A stretch of DNA of 64,000 bases from Achromobacter deleyi (lineage in GTDB: Bacteria; Pseudomonadota; Gammaproteobacteria; Burkholderiales; Burkholderiaceae_B), in assembly GCF_902859705.1 (NCBI RefSeq), contig NZ_CADIJO010000004.1, positions 310,001 through 374,000 on the forward strand, in the 5' to 3' direction. A model generated the notes under the pieces. It made no database searches. It was not told the origin of the DNA and saw only the letters and a list, made by a program, of their open reading frames with translations. Shown here piece after piece: positions 35,233 through 44,288 of this stretch. Within the stretch, counting starts at the first letter, position 1. Each line of letters begins with the position of its first letter. Made by a program: the position numbers and the translations under genes.

Positions 35233-35257
35233 AACGCCCGGGCGCCTTGCGTCCCCC

Positions 35258-37303
35258 TCAAGGCCCTACCCCTTCGGCCGCCTTGGGGGCGGCCTGCAGC
35301 TTGAGCTGGGCAAGCTGGCGGATGAACACCGGTATGCAGATGACCAGGCCGACCAGCCCGCTTGCCAGGCCCGGAATGATGGTCAGCAGCGCGCCCACCG
35401 TGCACAGCCAGCGTTCCCAGCTTTTCATGCCCACCAGCATGTAGCGCGAGAACGCCGCCGACAGCAGCACCAGGCCGACCATGCAGCCGAACAGCGTCAC
35501 GAAGAAGTCGTACCAGGTGAAGCCCTGCACCGAAATCAGCAGCGATGGCGAAAACACGAACACGAACGGCACGATCAGTTTGGTGATGCCCAGCCTGAAC
35601 GCGGTGTTGCCGGTCTTGAACGGATCGCTGCCCGCCATGCCTGCGGCCGCGTAGGCCGCCAGCGCCACGGGGGGCGTGATGTCGGCCAGGATGCCGAAAT
35701 AGAACACGAAGAAGTGCGCGGCAATCGGCTGCACGCCCAGCTGCACCAGCGTGGGCGCGGCCACCGCGACCATGATCAGGTAGTTGGCCGTGGTGGGCAC
35801 GCCGCAGCCCATCAGGATGCACACCACGCCCGTCATGATCAGCGCGGCGATCAGCGTCAGCGACTGCATGTCGGCCAGGGCATCGGGAATGAACATCGCC
35901 GCGCCGCCGGCCAGCGCCTGGGACGCCGCGATCACGATGTACGAGATCTTGAAGCCCACGCCCGTCAGCGTCACCACGCCGATCACGATACCGACCGTGC
36001 CGGCCGCGGCGCCCACCGCCAGCGCGTATTTGGCGCCGGTCTCGAAGGCCTCGTACAGGTCGCGCAGGCGCAGCCGCTGGAACGGGTTGAACAATCCCAC
36101 CACGATGCAGCCCGTGATGCCGGCGAACGCCGCCAGGTAGGGCGTGCGGCCGCTGGCCAGCACCCCGATCAACAGGAACAGCGGAATCAGCGTGGGCCAG
36201 CGCATCTTGAACGATTGCTTGAGCTTGGGCATTTCGGCTTCGGTCAGCCCGCGCAGGCCTTCGCGCTTGGCCTCGAAGTGCACCTGCATGAACATGCCGA
36301 AGAAATACAGAAACGCCGGGAAGATGCCCGCGATGGCGATCTGCTGATACGGAATGCCCAGGAATTCGATCATCAGGAAAGCGGCCGCGCCCATGATGGG
36401 CGGCGTGATCTGGCCGCCGGTGCTGCTGGCCGCTTCGACCCCCGCCGCGAAATGCCGTGGATAGCCGATGCGGATCATCGCCGGAATCGTCAGCGAGCCC
36501 ACCGTCACGGCGTTGGCCACCGACGAACCCGACAGCATGCCGAACATGGCCGAGCCAAACACCGATACCTTGGCCGGGCCGCCGGCATAGCGCCCCGCAA
36601 TGGTGGACGCCACGTCCAGAAACAGCTGGCCCAGCCCGATGCGCGTGGCCAGCACGCCGAACAGCACGAAGTGAAAGACGTACGTCGCCACCACGCCCAC
36701 CGCCACCCCGTAGACGCCCTGGCTGGTCAGGTACATGTGGTTGACGATCTGGGACCAGTTGTTGCCCGCGTGCTTGAGCAGCCCGGGGAAATACGGCCCG
36801 AACATCGCATAGGCCATGAAGACCAGCGCAATGATGGGCAGCGGCCAGCCCATGGCGCGGCGCGTGGCTTCCAGCAGCCCGATCAGCAGAATCGATCCCA
36901 TGAACACATCGATCGGCAGCGGATTGCCCACCCGGAAGGCCAGGTCTTCGAAGATGTACGGGATGTACAGCACCGACAGCGCCAGCGCCACGGCGATGAT
37001 CCAGTCGTACAGCGGAATGCCGCCCGGCGCGTACCAGGTCGAACGCGGCTCGCGCTGGTAGTGCGATTTGGAAAACCCGAACACCAGGAAGATCAGGCTC
37101 AGCACGAAGGCCAGGTGCACCCCGCGGTGCGTGGCCTCGCGCAGCAAGCCGAAGCCCGCCGTGTAGTAGTGGAACAGGGACAGCGTGACGAGCAGGCCGG
37201 ACACGATCCACGTGGCGGTCTTGTCCAGCGGCCGAAAGCGGATTTCCGAATCGTACTTTTCCGCCAACTGCTGGGTCTTCTGGTGGTCGATTTCCATAAC
37301 CAT
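35258..37303 (-). CDS. TRAP transporter, fused small and large permease (TAXI-type)
   Basis: 681-residue inner-membrane protein with the fused 4TM and 12TM (DctQ-DctM-like) arrangement common in TAXI-TRAP systems. Conserved segments include GQITPPIMGAAAFLMIEFLG and the second half GCGVPTTANYLIMVAVAAPT. It uses an ion gradient to import a carboxylate-like solute delivered by the periplasmic receptor at 37448. The start is either ATG 37303 or 37297. The C-terminal 20 or so codons run through a GC repeat of the CCCCC/GGGGG type, and the tail may therefore be variable. Confidence 0.92.
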   Translation of the reverse strand: MVMEIDHQKTQQLAEKYDSEIRFRPLDKTATWIVSGLLVTLSLFHYYTAGFGLLREATHRGVHLAFVLSLIFLVFGFSKSHYQREPRSTWYAPGGIPLYDWIIAVALALSVLYIPYIFEDLAFRVGNPLPIDVFMGSILLIGLLEATRRAMGWPLPIIALVFMAYAMFGPYFPGLLKHAGNNWSQIVNHMYLTSQGVYGVAVGVVATYVFHFVLFGVLATRIGLGQLFLDVASTIAGRYAGGPAKVSVFGSAMFGMLSGSSVANAVTVGSLTIPAMIRIGYPRHFAAGVEAASSTGGQITPPIMGAAAFLMIEFLGIPYQQIAIAGIFPAFLYFFGMFMQVHFEAKREGLRGLTEAEMPKLKQSFKMRWPTLIPLFLLIGVLASGRTPYLAAFAGITGCIVVGLFNPFQRLRLRDLYEAFETGAKYALAVGAAAGTVGIVIGVVTLTGVGFKISYIVIAASQALAGGAAMFIPDALADMQSLTLIAALIMTGVVCILMGCGVPTTANYLIMVAVAAPTLVQLGVQPIAAHFFVFYFGILADITPPVALAAYAAAGMAGSDPFKTGNTAFRLGITKLIVPFVFVFSPSLLISVQGFTWYDFFVTLFGCMVGLVLLSAAFSRYMLVGMKSWERWLCTVGALLTIIPGLASGLVGLVICIPVFIRQLAQLKLQAAPKAAEGVGP

Positions 37304-37447
37304 GGTTCTCGGCAAGGGCTGCGCGGGCAGGGCCGCGTGGCCCTGCCCAGACGCCGCGCGGCAATGCGCGCGGGGTGTTGCGGTCCGGTCTCAGACCTGC
37401 TGGTCGCGGCCTGCGGAGCGCGGACTGCGTTCGCGGACTACCGCGGA

Positions 37448-38407
37448 CTACTTCAGCAGACCCACTTCCTTGTAGAACTTCTCGGCGCCCGGATGGAACG
37501 GAATGCCCGCGCCCTTGACCGCGTTATCGCGCGTGATGAGCTTGCCCTTGGCGTGGCCCGAATCCAGCGTCTTGCGGGTGGCGTCGCTGTACAGCGCCTT
37601 GGTGACCTCGTACACGGTCTGCTCGGGGATCTTGGCCGACGTGACCATCTGCGCGTTGACCGAGATGGTCTTCACCTCGGGCACGTTCTGGTACGTGTTG
37701 GCGGCAATCACGTCAGGCGTGAAGAATTCCTGCTTGGCCCGCAGCGCGTCGATTTCCGGCCCCACCAGCGGCACCAATTCGATGCCGCCGGTGGACGCCA
37801 GTTCGGCAATGGCGCCGGCGGGGGCGCCGCCCACGAAGAAGAACGCGTCCAGCCCGCCGTCCTTGAGCTTGTCGCCCGCCTGGTTGGGCTTGAGGTATTC
37901 GGCCTTGATGTCCTTGTCGGTCAGGCCGTAGGCGCCCAGGATCAGGCGCACGTCGACCAGCGTGCCCGAACCGGGCTCGTCCATCGACACGCGCTTGCCC
38001 TTCAGGTCGGCCACGCCCTTGATGCCCGCGCCCTTGCGCGTCACCAGGTGGATGCTTTCCGGATACAGCGTGGCGATCAAGCGCAGGTCTTGCGCTTTGG
38101 GCTTGCCTTCGAACGTACCGGTGCCGCTATAGGCCCAGAACGCCACGTCGGATTGCGTGAAGCCGGCTTCGAACGAGCCGCCGATGATGCCGTTGATGTT
38201 GGCGACTGAGCCGTTGGACGCCACCGCGGTGGCGATCAGCTTGCCCGGCTGCGACACCGCGTTGCCGATGATGCCGCCGATGGGGTAGTAGGTGCCGGCG
38301 GTGCCGCCGGTGCCGATGCGGAAGAACTGCTGCGCCTGCGCCGCGCCGGCCGCGGCCGTCAGGGACAGCGCCAGGGCCAGGGTGGTGATCCAGCTTTTTG
38401 ATTTCAT
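37448..38407 (-). CDS. TAXI family TRAP transporter solute receptor
   Basis: 319 residues with a Sec signal peptide (WITTLALALSLTAAAGAAQAQ) and the TAXI family start FRIGTGGTAGTYYPIGGIIG (PF16868). Periplasmic receptor for the TRAP permease 144 bp downstream. Members bind glutamate, glutamine or other dicarboxylates; the cargo here is unknown, but the divergent gene is D-threonine aldolase, so a hydroxy amino acid or its product is conceivable. The ATG at 38407 is set by the signal peptide. Confidence 0.92.
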   Translation of the reverse strand: MKSKSWITTLALALSLTAAAGAAQAQQFFRIGTGGTAGTYYPIGGIIGNAVSQPGKLIATAVASNGSVANINGIIGGSFEAGFTQSDVAFWAYSGTGTFEGKPKAQDLRLIATLYPESIHLVTRKGAGIKGVADLKGKRVSMDEPGSGTLVDVRLILGAYGLTDKDIKAEYLKPNQAGDKLKDGGLDAFFFVGGAPAGAIAELASTGGIELVPLVGPEIDALRAKQEFFTPDVIAANTYQNVPEVKTISVNAQMVTSAKIPEQTVYEVTKALYSDATRKTLDSGHAKGKLITRDNAVKGAGIPFHPGAEKFYKEVGLLK

Positions 38408-38488
38408 GCGAGCTTCTCCAGGGTTCGATAAGGGGCATGCTTTGTGCTGCGTTGCCATTTCGTGACCTGGCCCCTCTATCGAGCAAAA

Positions 38489-38507
38489 GGCCCGCTTGTC
38501 GCGGGCC
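38489..38507 (-). terminator. Hairpin with U-run in the TAXI/aldolase divergent region
   Basis: GGCCCGC (38489-38495) / GCGGGCC (38501-38507), followed on the minus strand by TTTT. It lies between the divergent genes, upstream of the TAXI start, so it could attenuate the TAXI-TRAP transcript or stop antisense transcription. Confidence 0.45.
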
Positions 38508-38632
38508 CGCCGTGAGGGGCTCTATTTGTGGTGAAATTCTGGCATGGCGGCACCCCCCAGCCAATGCTTGCAGGGCTATCGTTTACCTGGGGGTGGCGAC
38601 TTCTCTCGCACAGCAGAAAACGGAGTTTCCAG

Positions 38633-39772
38633 ATGTCCCAGGAAGTCATACGCGGCATCGCGCTGCCCCCGCCCGCCCAGGTGGGCGACCCCTTGGCCAG
38701 CGTCGATACGCCCAGCCTGGTGCTCGACCTGGCCGCGTTCGAGGCCAACCTGCGCGCCATGCAGGCCTGGGCCGACCGCCACGAGGTCGCGCTGCGCCCG
38801 CATGCCAAGGCCCACAAATGCCCCGAAATCGCCCTGCGCCAACTGGCGCTGGGCGCGCGCGGCATCTGCTGCCAGAAAGTCAGCGAGGCCTTGCCCTTCG
38901 TGGCTGCCGGCATCCGCGACATCCACATCAGCAACGAAGTCGTCGGCCCCGCCAAGCTGAAACTGCTGGCCCAGTCGGCGCGCGTGGCCAAGATCAGCGT
39001 CTGTGTCGACAACGCTGCCAACCTGGCGCAGATCTCGCAAGCCATGGCCGCGGCCGGCGCGCAGGTCGACGTGCTGGTAGAAGTGGACGTCGGCCAGGGC
39101 CGCTGCGGCGTCGCGGACGACGCCACCGTGCTGGCGCTGGCGCAACAGGCACGGGCGCTGCCGGGCGTGGAATTCGCCGGCCTGCAGGCCTATCACGGGT
39201 CGGTGCAGCATTTCCGCACCCGCCAGGAACGCGCCGAGGTCTGCCGCCAGGCCGCGCGCATCGCTGCGTCATACCAGCTGCTGCTGCGTGAAAGCGGCAT
39301 CGCCTGCGACACCATCACGGGCGGCGGCACCGGCAGCGCCGAATTCGACGCCGCCAGCGGCGTCTTCACCGAATTGCAGGCCGGGTCGTACGCGTTCATG
39401 GACGGCGACTACGGCGCCAATGAATGGGACGGCCCGCTCACCTTCAAGAACAGCCTCTTCGTGCTGTCCACCGTGATGAGCACGCCCGCGCCCGACCGCG
39501 TCATCCTGGACGCAGGCTTGAAATCCACCACTGCCGAATGCGGCCCGCCTGCAATCCACGGCGCGCCGGGCCTGAAGTACGCGGCCATCAACGACGAGCA
39601 CGGCGTGGTGCGCGTCGCCGAAGGCACGCAGCCCCCCGCGCTGGGCGACACACTGCTGCTGGTGCCGTCGCACGTCGACCCCACCTTCAACCTGCACGAC
39701 GGCCTGGTGGTGGTTCGCGACGGCATCGTGCAAGACATCTGGGAAATCTCGGCGCGCGGCTTCTCGCGCTGA
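38633..39772 (+). CDS. dta: D-threonine aldolase (PLP- and metal-dependent)
   Basis: 379 residues of the fold-type III (alanine-racemase-like) DSD1/D-threonine aldolase family. The PLP lysine is K59 in LRPHAKAHKCPEIA, and the divalent-metal pair is H347 and D349 in PSHVDPTFNLHD, the positions I recall for the Alcaligenes xylosoxidans enzyme. The GGGTGSAEFD block binds the PLP phosphate. It cleaves D-threonine and other D-3-hydroxy-amino acids to glycine and an aldehyde. The ATG at 38633 is chosen over the frame start at 38528. It is divergent from the TAXI-TRAP genes, which may import the substrate. Confidence 0.9.
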   Translation: MSQEVIRGIALPPPAQVGDPLASVDTPSLVLDLAAFEANLRAMQAWADRHEVALRPHAKAHKCPEIALRQLALGARGICCQKVSEALPFVAAGIRDIHISNEVVGPAKLKLLAQSARVAKISVCVDNAANLAQISQAMAAAGAQVDVLVEVDVGQGRCGVADDATVLALAQQARALPGVEFAGLQAYHGSVQHFRTRQERAEVCRQAARIAASYQLLLRESGIACDTITGGGTGSAEFDAASGVFTELQAGSYAFMDGDYGANEWDGPLTFKNSLFVLSTVMSTPAPDRVILDAGLKSTTAECGPPAIHGAPGLKYAAINDEHGVVRVAEGTQPPALGDTLLLVPSHVDPTFNLHDGLVVVRDGIVQDIWEISARGFSR

Positions 39773-39792
39773 TACCGGCCTGGCAGATCGTG

Positions 39793-41163
39793 ATGGAGCC
39801 GTTGTCCTTCGACTGGAAAGCGCCGCTGCCGGAGCTGCTGGGCACACTGCGGCAGGCGTATGCCACGCGCTACCCGGCCCTGGCCGCCGCGCGGCTGGAT
39901 GTGCTGTGCGCCGCGTTGCGCGATGACGGCGCCGACCATTACCTGCCCCTGCTGGGCCAGGACCTCGAAGCGCTGGGCCTGGCGCTGATCGAGCAGGACG
40001 AAGGCGACGACGGCATTCATCTGCTGATCGTGCCGTTGGCCGACGCCCGCGACACCGTGGCACGAATCATCGGGCAAGGCGGGCAAGCCGTGCGGCGTCG
40101 GCAGGACGGCGCACAGCAGGGCGCCCAGGCCGCGCTGCCCCTTCCCGCATCCGGCCCGCTAGCCCGGACCAGCGACTATCTGGACCTGTCTCAATGCGTT
40201 CCGCTGGCGCCGGGTTGGGCCTGCGTGGCCAATCGTGACACGGCAACGCCGGAGTTGATGGATCTGCGCGACTGGCCAACCTTGCATGCCGTTGCCGGCA
40301 AGTTCCAGCCGCGTCGCGGCTTGCTGGCGTCGGCGGTGGCCGCGAATGGCGTGCATGCATGGATCGAACAAGGCCCCGACGGCATCGCCAGCACGCCCTA
40401 CGCCCACTTGCTGCGTGCGCGGCAGGTCGATGGCGTGTCACCCGACCGGCCCGGCATCGCGCTGCCGCCGCGTGCGTCGCAGGCGCAACGCCGCACGCCG
40501 GAATTCAGCCTGGGCTTTGCGGGCGATGATCTGCTGCTGGTCGACCGCGGCATGGTGTTCGCGTATCAGGCTTTCGCCACGCAGGACGACCCGGCCACGA
40601 TCGAGCCCACGCTGCGTTACACCGCGCCGCCGCAACGGCGCCCCGTCAGCGACCGCTCGGCCGTGATACCGCTGGCAGACGGGCGTCTCTGCGTGTTGTG
40701 CCGGGGCCAGCTGCTGCTTTGGCGCGACGGCCAATTGCAGCCCTTGGCATGGCGCTATCCCGATATCGCATCCGGGGATATCTCGTACCCCGTGGCCTGT
40801 GGTGACGCCAGCCTCGCGTGGCTCGAAGACGATACGCTTTGCCACGCGAACCTGGATGCCCTGGCCGTAAGCCGGCAGCAGCCCCAACACCTGCCCTGCG
40901 GCGGCATGACCTTGCAGCCGTTGCCGCAGGGCTGGCTGCTGCTGGGCCATTGGCATGCGCCCCATCGCAGCCTGGACCTGGGTCAGCTATGGCATCTTGA
41001 ATCCGGCCAGGTCCTGCGCATCCGCCATGGCGCGCTTGACCTGGACAGCGGCATCCAGCGTGTCTTCATCCTGCCGGATGGCGAGGTGGTGGCAGGCGGG
41101 CAACAGCGTCACGTGCGCCTGGGCCAATTCGATGCCCTGCCGGGCCGGCTGTCAGCCGCCTGA
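39793..41163 (+). CDS. Hypothetical protein, possible beta-propeller
   Basis: 456 residues; I do not recognise the family with certainty. The first 90 residues (LGQDLEALGLALIEQDEGDD, then IHLLIVPLADA) look like a compact alpha/beta domain similar in feel to DUF6630. The rest has recurring hydrophobic-Gly-Asp strands with Trp (LLLWRDGQLQPL, RVFILPDGEVVAGGQQRH) at intervals of 40-50 residues, as in beta-propellers. No signal peptide or membrane segment. It starts 20 bp after the aldolase stop and probably shares its transcript. ATG 39793 is preceded by a GTG that is also usable. Confidence 0.7.
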   Translation: MEPLSFDWKAPLPELLGTLRQAYATRYPALAAARLDVLCAALRDDGADHYLPLLGQDLEALGLALIEQDEGDDGIHLLIVPLADARDTVARIIGQGGQAVRRRQDGAQQGAQAALPLPASGPLARTSDYLDLSQCVPLAPGWACVANRDTATPELMDLRDWPTLHAVAGKFQPRRGLLASAVAANGVHAWIEQGPDGIASTPYAHLLRARQVDGVSPDRPGIALPPRASQAQRRTPEFSLGFAGDDLLLVDRGMVFAYQAFATQDDPATIEPTLRYTAPPQRRPVSDRSAVIPLADGRLCVLCRGQLLLWRDGQLQPLAWRYPDIASGDISYPVACGDASLAWLEDDTLCHANLDALAVSRQQPQHLPCGGMTLQPLPQGWLLLGHWHAPHRSLDLGQLWHLESGQVLRIRHGALDLDSGIQRVFILPDGEVVAGGQQRHVRLGQFDALPGRLSAA

Positions 41164-41182
41164 GCCGCACCCCCCAGGCACC

Positions 41183-41920
41183 CTATCGCGCCAGATCCGT
41201 CATCCCCAGAAACTGCCGCAGTTCCGGCGTGGCCGGCGACGTGAACAGTTCTTCGGGCGGGCCGATCTCGTGCACCTTGCCCTGGTGCATGAACACCACG
41301 CGGTCGCAGACCTCGCGCGCAAAGCGCATTTCGTGCGTCACCATCAGCAGCGTCATGCCGTCGGCAGCCAGCTCGCGCACCACCGCCAGCACCTCGTTGA
41401 CCAGCTCCGGGTCCAGCGCCGACGTGATTTCATCGCACAGCAGCGCCAGCGGCTGCATCGCCAGCGCGCGGGCAATCGCCACGCGTTGCTGCTGCCCGCC
41501 CGACAATTCCTCGGGCCAGGCATCGAACTTGTGGCCCAGCCCCACGCGCGTCAGCATGGCGCGCGCCAGGTCCGCCGCCTGCGCTTCCGGCAGCCGCTTG
41601 GCCACCATCGGCGACAGCATCACGTTGCGTCCCACCGTCAGGTGCGGAAACAGGTTGAACTGCTGAAAGATCATGCCCACCTTGAGCCGCAAGGCGCGCA
41701 ACCGCAGTTCGTCATCGCCCAGCTGGGCGTCGGCCACCATGATGGCGCCGCTGTCGATCTGTTCCAGCCCGTTCACGCAGCGCAGCAGCGTGCTCTTGCC
41801 CGAGCCGCTCTTGCCGATGATGGCGATCACCTCGCCGGGCTCTACGCGCAACGTCACCCCTTTCAGGACTTCGTTGTCGCCGAACTTCTTGCGGACGTCT
41901 TCAAGGGCGATGAGGGGCAT
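41183..41920 (-). CDS. Polar amino acid ABC transporter ATP-binding protein
   Basis: 245 residues with Walker A GKSGSGKST, signature LSGGQQQRV and Walker B ALLCDEITSALD (polar amino-acid family variant of DEPTSALD), and switch His in MVTHEMRFA. Usual GlnQ/HisP length. The start ATG 41920 overlaps the end of the permease gene by 20 bp. Last gene of a four-gene importer operon. Confidence 0.93.
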   Translation of the reverse strand: MPLIALEDVRKKFGDNEVLKGVTLRVEPGEVIAIIGKSGSGKSTLLRCVNGLEQIDSGAIMVADAQLGDDELRLRALRLKVGMIFQQFNLFPHLTVGRNVMLSPMVAKRLPEAQAADLARAMLTRVGLGHKFDAWPEELSGGQQQRVAIARALAMQPLALLCDEITSALDPELVNEVLAVVRELAADGMTLLMVTHEMRFAREVCDRVVFMHQGKVHEIGPPEELFTSPATPELRQFLGMTDLAR

Positions 41921-42557
41921 GCAACTTCCTTTCCAGCAAAAGGCTGAGGCGCGACAGGGGCCAGCACAGCGCAAAGTAGATGAGCGCGGCGCAGGCATAG
42001 ACGGTGAAGGGGCTGAAGGTGGCGTTGGTGATCACCGTGCTGGCCTTGGACAGCTCGGTGAAGCCGATGATCGAGGTCAGCGCCGTGCTCTTGACGATCT
42101 GCACGGCAAAGCCGACGGTAGGCGCAACACCGATGCGCAGCGCCTGCGGCAGCACCACGTAGCGCATCTGCTGCACGTAGCCCAGCGCCAGGCTGGCCGA
42201 GGCCTCCCACTGCCCTTTCGGAATCGCCTCGACGCAGCCGCGCCAGATCTCGGCCAGAAAGGCCCCCGACCACAGCGTCAGCGCCGCGCCCGCGGCCAGC
42301 CACGGCGGCACCTCGATGCCCGCCAGCGACAGCCCGAAGAACGCCAGGAACAGCTGCATCAACAGCGGCGTGCCCTGAAAAAGCTCGATGTAGGCCCAGC
42401 TGATGCGCCGCATCAGCGTCACGCGCGACGTGCGCATCATCAGCGCCAGCGACCCCATCAGCGCGCCGCCCACGAACGCCACCAGCGACAGCACGACGGT
42501 CCAGCGCGCGGCCAGCAGCAGGTTGCGGACAATGTCCCAGGTTGAAAACTCGATCAT
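41901..42557 (-). CDS. Polar amino acid ABC transporter permease (HisM/GlnP-like)
   Basis: 218 residues, five or so membrane segments, with the family loop GQWEASASLALGYVQQMRYVV (EAA equivalent). The ATG at 42557 overlaps the previous stop (ATGA). It forms a heterodimer with the permease encoded just upstream. Confidence 0.92.
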   Translation of the reverse strand: MIEFSTWDIVRNLLLAARWTVVLSLVAFVGGALMGSLALMMRTSRVTLMRRISWAYIELFQGTPLLMQLFLAFFGLSLAGIEVPPWLAAGAALTLWSGAFLAEIWRGCVEAIPKGQWEASASLALGYVQQMRYVVLPQALRIGVAPTVGFAVQIVKSTALTSIIGFTELSKASTVITNATFSPFTVYACAALIYFALCWPLSRLSLLLERKLHAPHRP

Positions 42558-43222
42558 CGCGCCGCCTTGCGAAACAGCCGTCTGCCGGTCATGCGCAGCA
42601 ATTGGCGCAGCAGCACCGACAACGCCAGGTAGATGCCGGTGGTGACGAAATAGACTTCGAACGCGCGAAAATTGCGCGACTGAATGAAGTTCGCCGCAAA
42701 CGTCAGGTCTTCAGCCGCGATCTGCGAACACACTGCCGACCCCAGCATCACGATCACGATCTGCGACGACAGCGCCGGCCAGATGCGCGCCAGCGCGGGT
42801 TTCAGCACGATGTGCCGGAACACCTGCCAGCGCGTCATCGCCAGGCTAGCACCGGCCTCGTACTGGCCCTTGGGCGTGGCATCGATGCCCGCGCGGATGA
42901 TCTCGGCGCTGTACGCGCCCAGGTTCAGCGCCATCGCCAGGCAGGCCGCTTGCATCTCGCCCAGCTGGATGCCCAGCGACGGCAGGCCAAAGAACACGAA
43001 GAACAGCTGAATCAGGAAAGGCGTGTTGCGCACCGCCTCTACATACGCCGTCACCGGCGCGCGCAGCCAGCGCGGGCCCTGCGTGCGCGCCCAGGCGCAG
43101 CCGATGCCCAGCGCCACACCGGCCACGGCGCCAAAGGCGATCAGCTCGACCGTCACGCCGATGCCCTTGATGAGCACCGGCGTGTAGTCCAGCACGGAAG
43201 CGAAGTCGAATTGGTAAGCCAT
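42554..43222 (-). CDS. Polar amino acid ABC transporter permease (HisQ-like)
   Basis: 222 residues of the same His/Glu/Gln/Arg permease family (VELIAFGAVAGVALGIGCAW, then GQYEAGASLAMTRWQVFRHIV). It is 27 bp downstream of the binding-protein gene and coupled to the next permease by a 4-bp overlap. The amino acid carried is not evident. Confidence 0.92.
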   Translation of the reverse strand: MAYQFDFASVLDYTPVLIKGIGVTVELIAFGAVAGVALGIGCAWARTQGPRWLRAPVTAYVEAVRNTPFLIQLFFVFFGLPSLGIQLGEMQAACLAMALNLGAYSAEIIRAGIDATPKGQYEAGASLAMTRWQVFRHIVLKPALARIWPALSSQIVIVMLGSAVCSQIAAEDLTFAANFIQSRNFRAFEVYFVTTGIYLALSVLLRQLLRMTGRRLFRKAAR

Positions 43223-43249
43223 CAGGGCGCCCCGGCGCTCGCGCCTGCC

Positions 43250-44032
43250 TTACAGATCCTTGGGCAGGTCGGCGCCCAGCCACTTCTTCGAGATCGCCGC
43301 CAGCGAACCGTCGCGCTTGGCGCCCGCCAGAATCTCGTTGACCTTGGCGCGCAACTTCGGCTCGTCCTTGTTCAGGCCGATGTAGCAGGGCGAATCCTTG
43401 ATCAGGAACTTGGTCTCGGGCTTCTTGGGCGGGTTGCGCGCCAGGATGGCGGCGGCCACCACGTTGCCCGTCGCAATCAGCGGCACCTGGCCCGACAGAA
43501 AGGCCGTGATGGTGCCGTTGTTGTCTTCATAGCGCTTGAGCGTGGCCGTGGGCGGCGCAATCTTGGTCAGCTCGATGTCTTCCACCGCGCCGCGCGTCAC
43601 GCCAATCGTCTTGCCGGCCAGGTCCGCGGCCGACGCCACCTTCAGGTCGGCCGGGCCGAACACGCCATTGAAGAACGGCGCATACGCGTCCGAGAAGTCG
43701 ATCGCCTTCTCGCGTTCCGGATTCTTGCCCAGGCTGGAAATCACCAGGTCCACCTTGCGCGTCTGCAAATACGGCACCCGGTTGGCGCTGGTCACCGGCA
43801 CCAGTTCCAGCTTCACGCCCAGCTGCTTGGCGATCAGCGCGGCGGTATCGATGTCGTAGCCCAGCGGCTTCATGTCCGAGCCCACCGACCCGAACGGCGG
43901 AAAGTCCTGCGGCACGGCGATCTTGATGGTGCCGCTCTTGACGATGTCGTCCAGCGTGTCGGCATGCGAAAGCGGCGCGGCCAACAGGCTGGCGGCGGCG
44001 CAAAGGGACAGCAACAGGGTTCTACGCTTCAT
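43250..44032 (-). CDS. Amino acid ABC transporter substrate-binding protein
   Basis: 260 residues, family 3 solute-binding protein (PF00497). Sec signal peptide RTLLLSLCAAASLLAAPLSHA, then the standard opening IKIAVPQDFPPFGSVGSD. Periplasmic receptor of the importer 41183-44032. I chose the ATG at 44032; the longer frame upstream runs through a 589-bp intergenic region. An operator-like motif at 44082-44092 in its leader matches one near the divergent TetR gene. Confidence 0.93.
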   Translation of the reverse strand: MKRRTLLLSLCAAASLLAAPLSHADTLDDIVKSGTIKIAVPQDFPPFGSVGSDMKPLGYDIDTAALIAKQLGVKLELVPVTSANRVPYLQTRKVDLVISSLGKNPEREKAIDFSDAYAPFFNGVFGPADLKVASAADLAGKTIGVTRGAVEDIELTKIAPPTATLKRYEDNNGTITAFLSGQVPLIATGNVVAAAILARNPPKKPETKFLIKDSPCYIGLNKDEPKLRAKVNEILAGAKRDGSLAAISKKWLGADLPKDL

Positions 44033-44081
44033 GAGGAACTCTCCAGGGCGCGCCGTCCCCGGACGGGGTTCGGCGTTGCAC

Positions 44082-44092
44082 ACCAATTCGGT
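44082..44092. promoter_or_regulatory. Second operator-like site before the amino-acid ABC operon
   Basis: ACCAATTCGGT differs by one base from the site at 44278-44288. It is 50 bp upstream of the substrate-binding-protein start, next to TATAC sequence, suggesting the same regulator covers the promoter of the importer. Confidence 0.5.
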
Positions 44093-44254
44093 ATACAAAA
44101 CTGGAAAAGCAAGTTCCGTGCCATTTCGGCGCTGCCGTGGACGGCATGAAGCAGGCTCCCGGATACGCACCAGTGTGGTGCCCGCTGCGTCGTCACGGCG
44201 CATCGTGCGCACTGGAATGGCACCGACGCCGGGCAGCCCGGTTTTCAGTACAAA

Positions 44255-44288
44255 CCAACCATAATGGTTGGAAAAATACCAATTTGGT
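44255..44288. promoter_or_regulatory. TetR-type operator pair
   Basis: CCAACCATAATGGTTGG (44255-44271, perfect dyad) is followed by ACCAATTTGGT (44278-44288, dyad about the central T). Both share ACCA/TGGT half-sites. They lie in an AT-rich stretch suited to a promoter and in a region shared with a divergent TetR gene, so they are proposed operators for that regulator. Confidence 0.6.

Noticed and set aside
35213..38209. 998-codon plus-strand open frame
   Set aside because: Antisense shadow of the TRAP permease and TAXI receptor genes.
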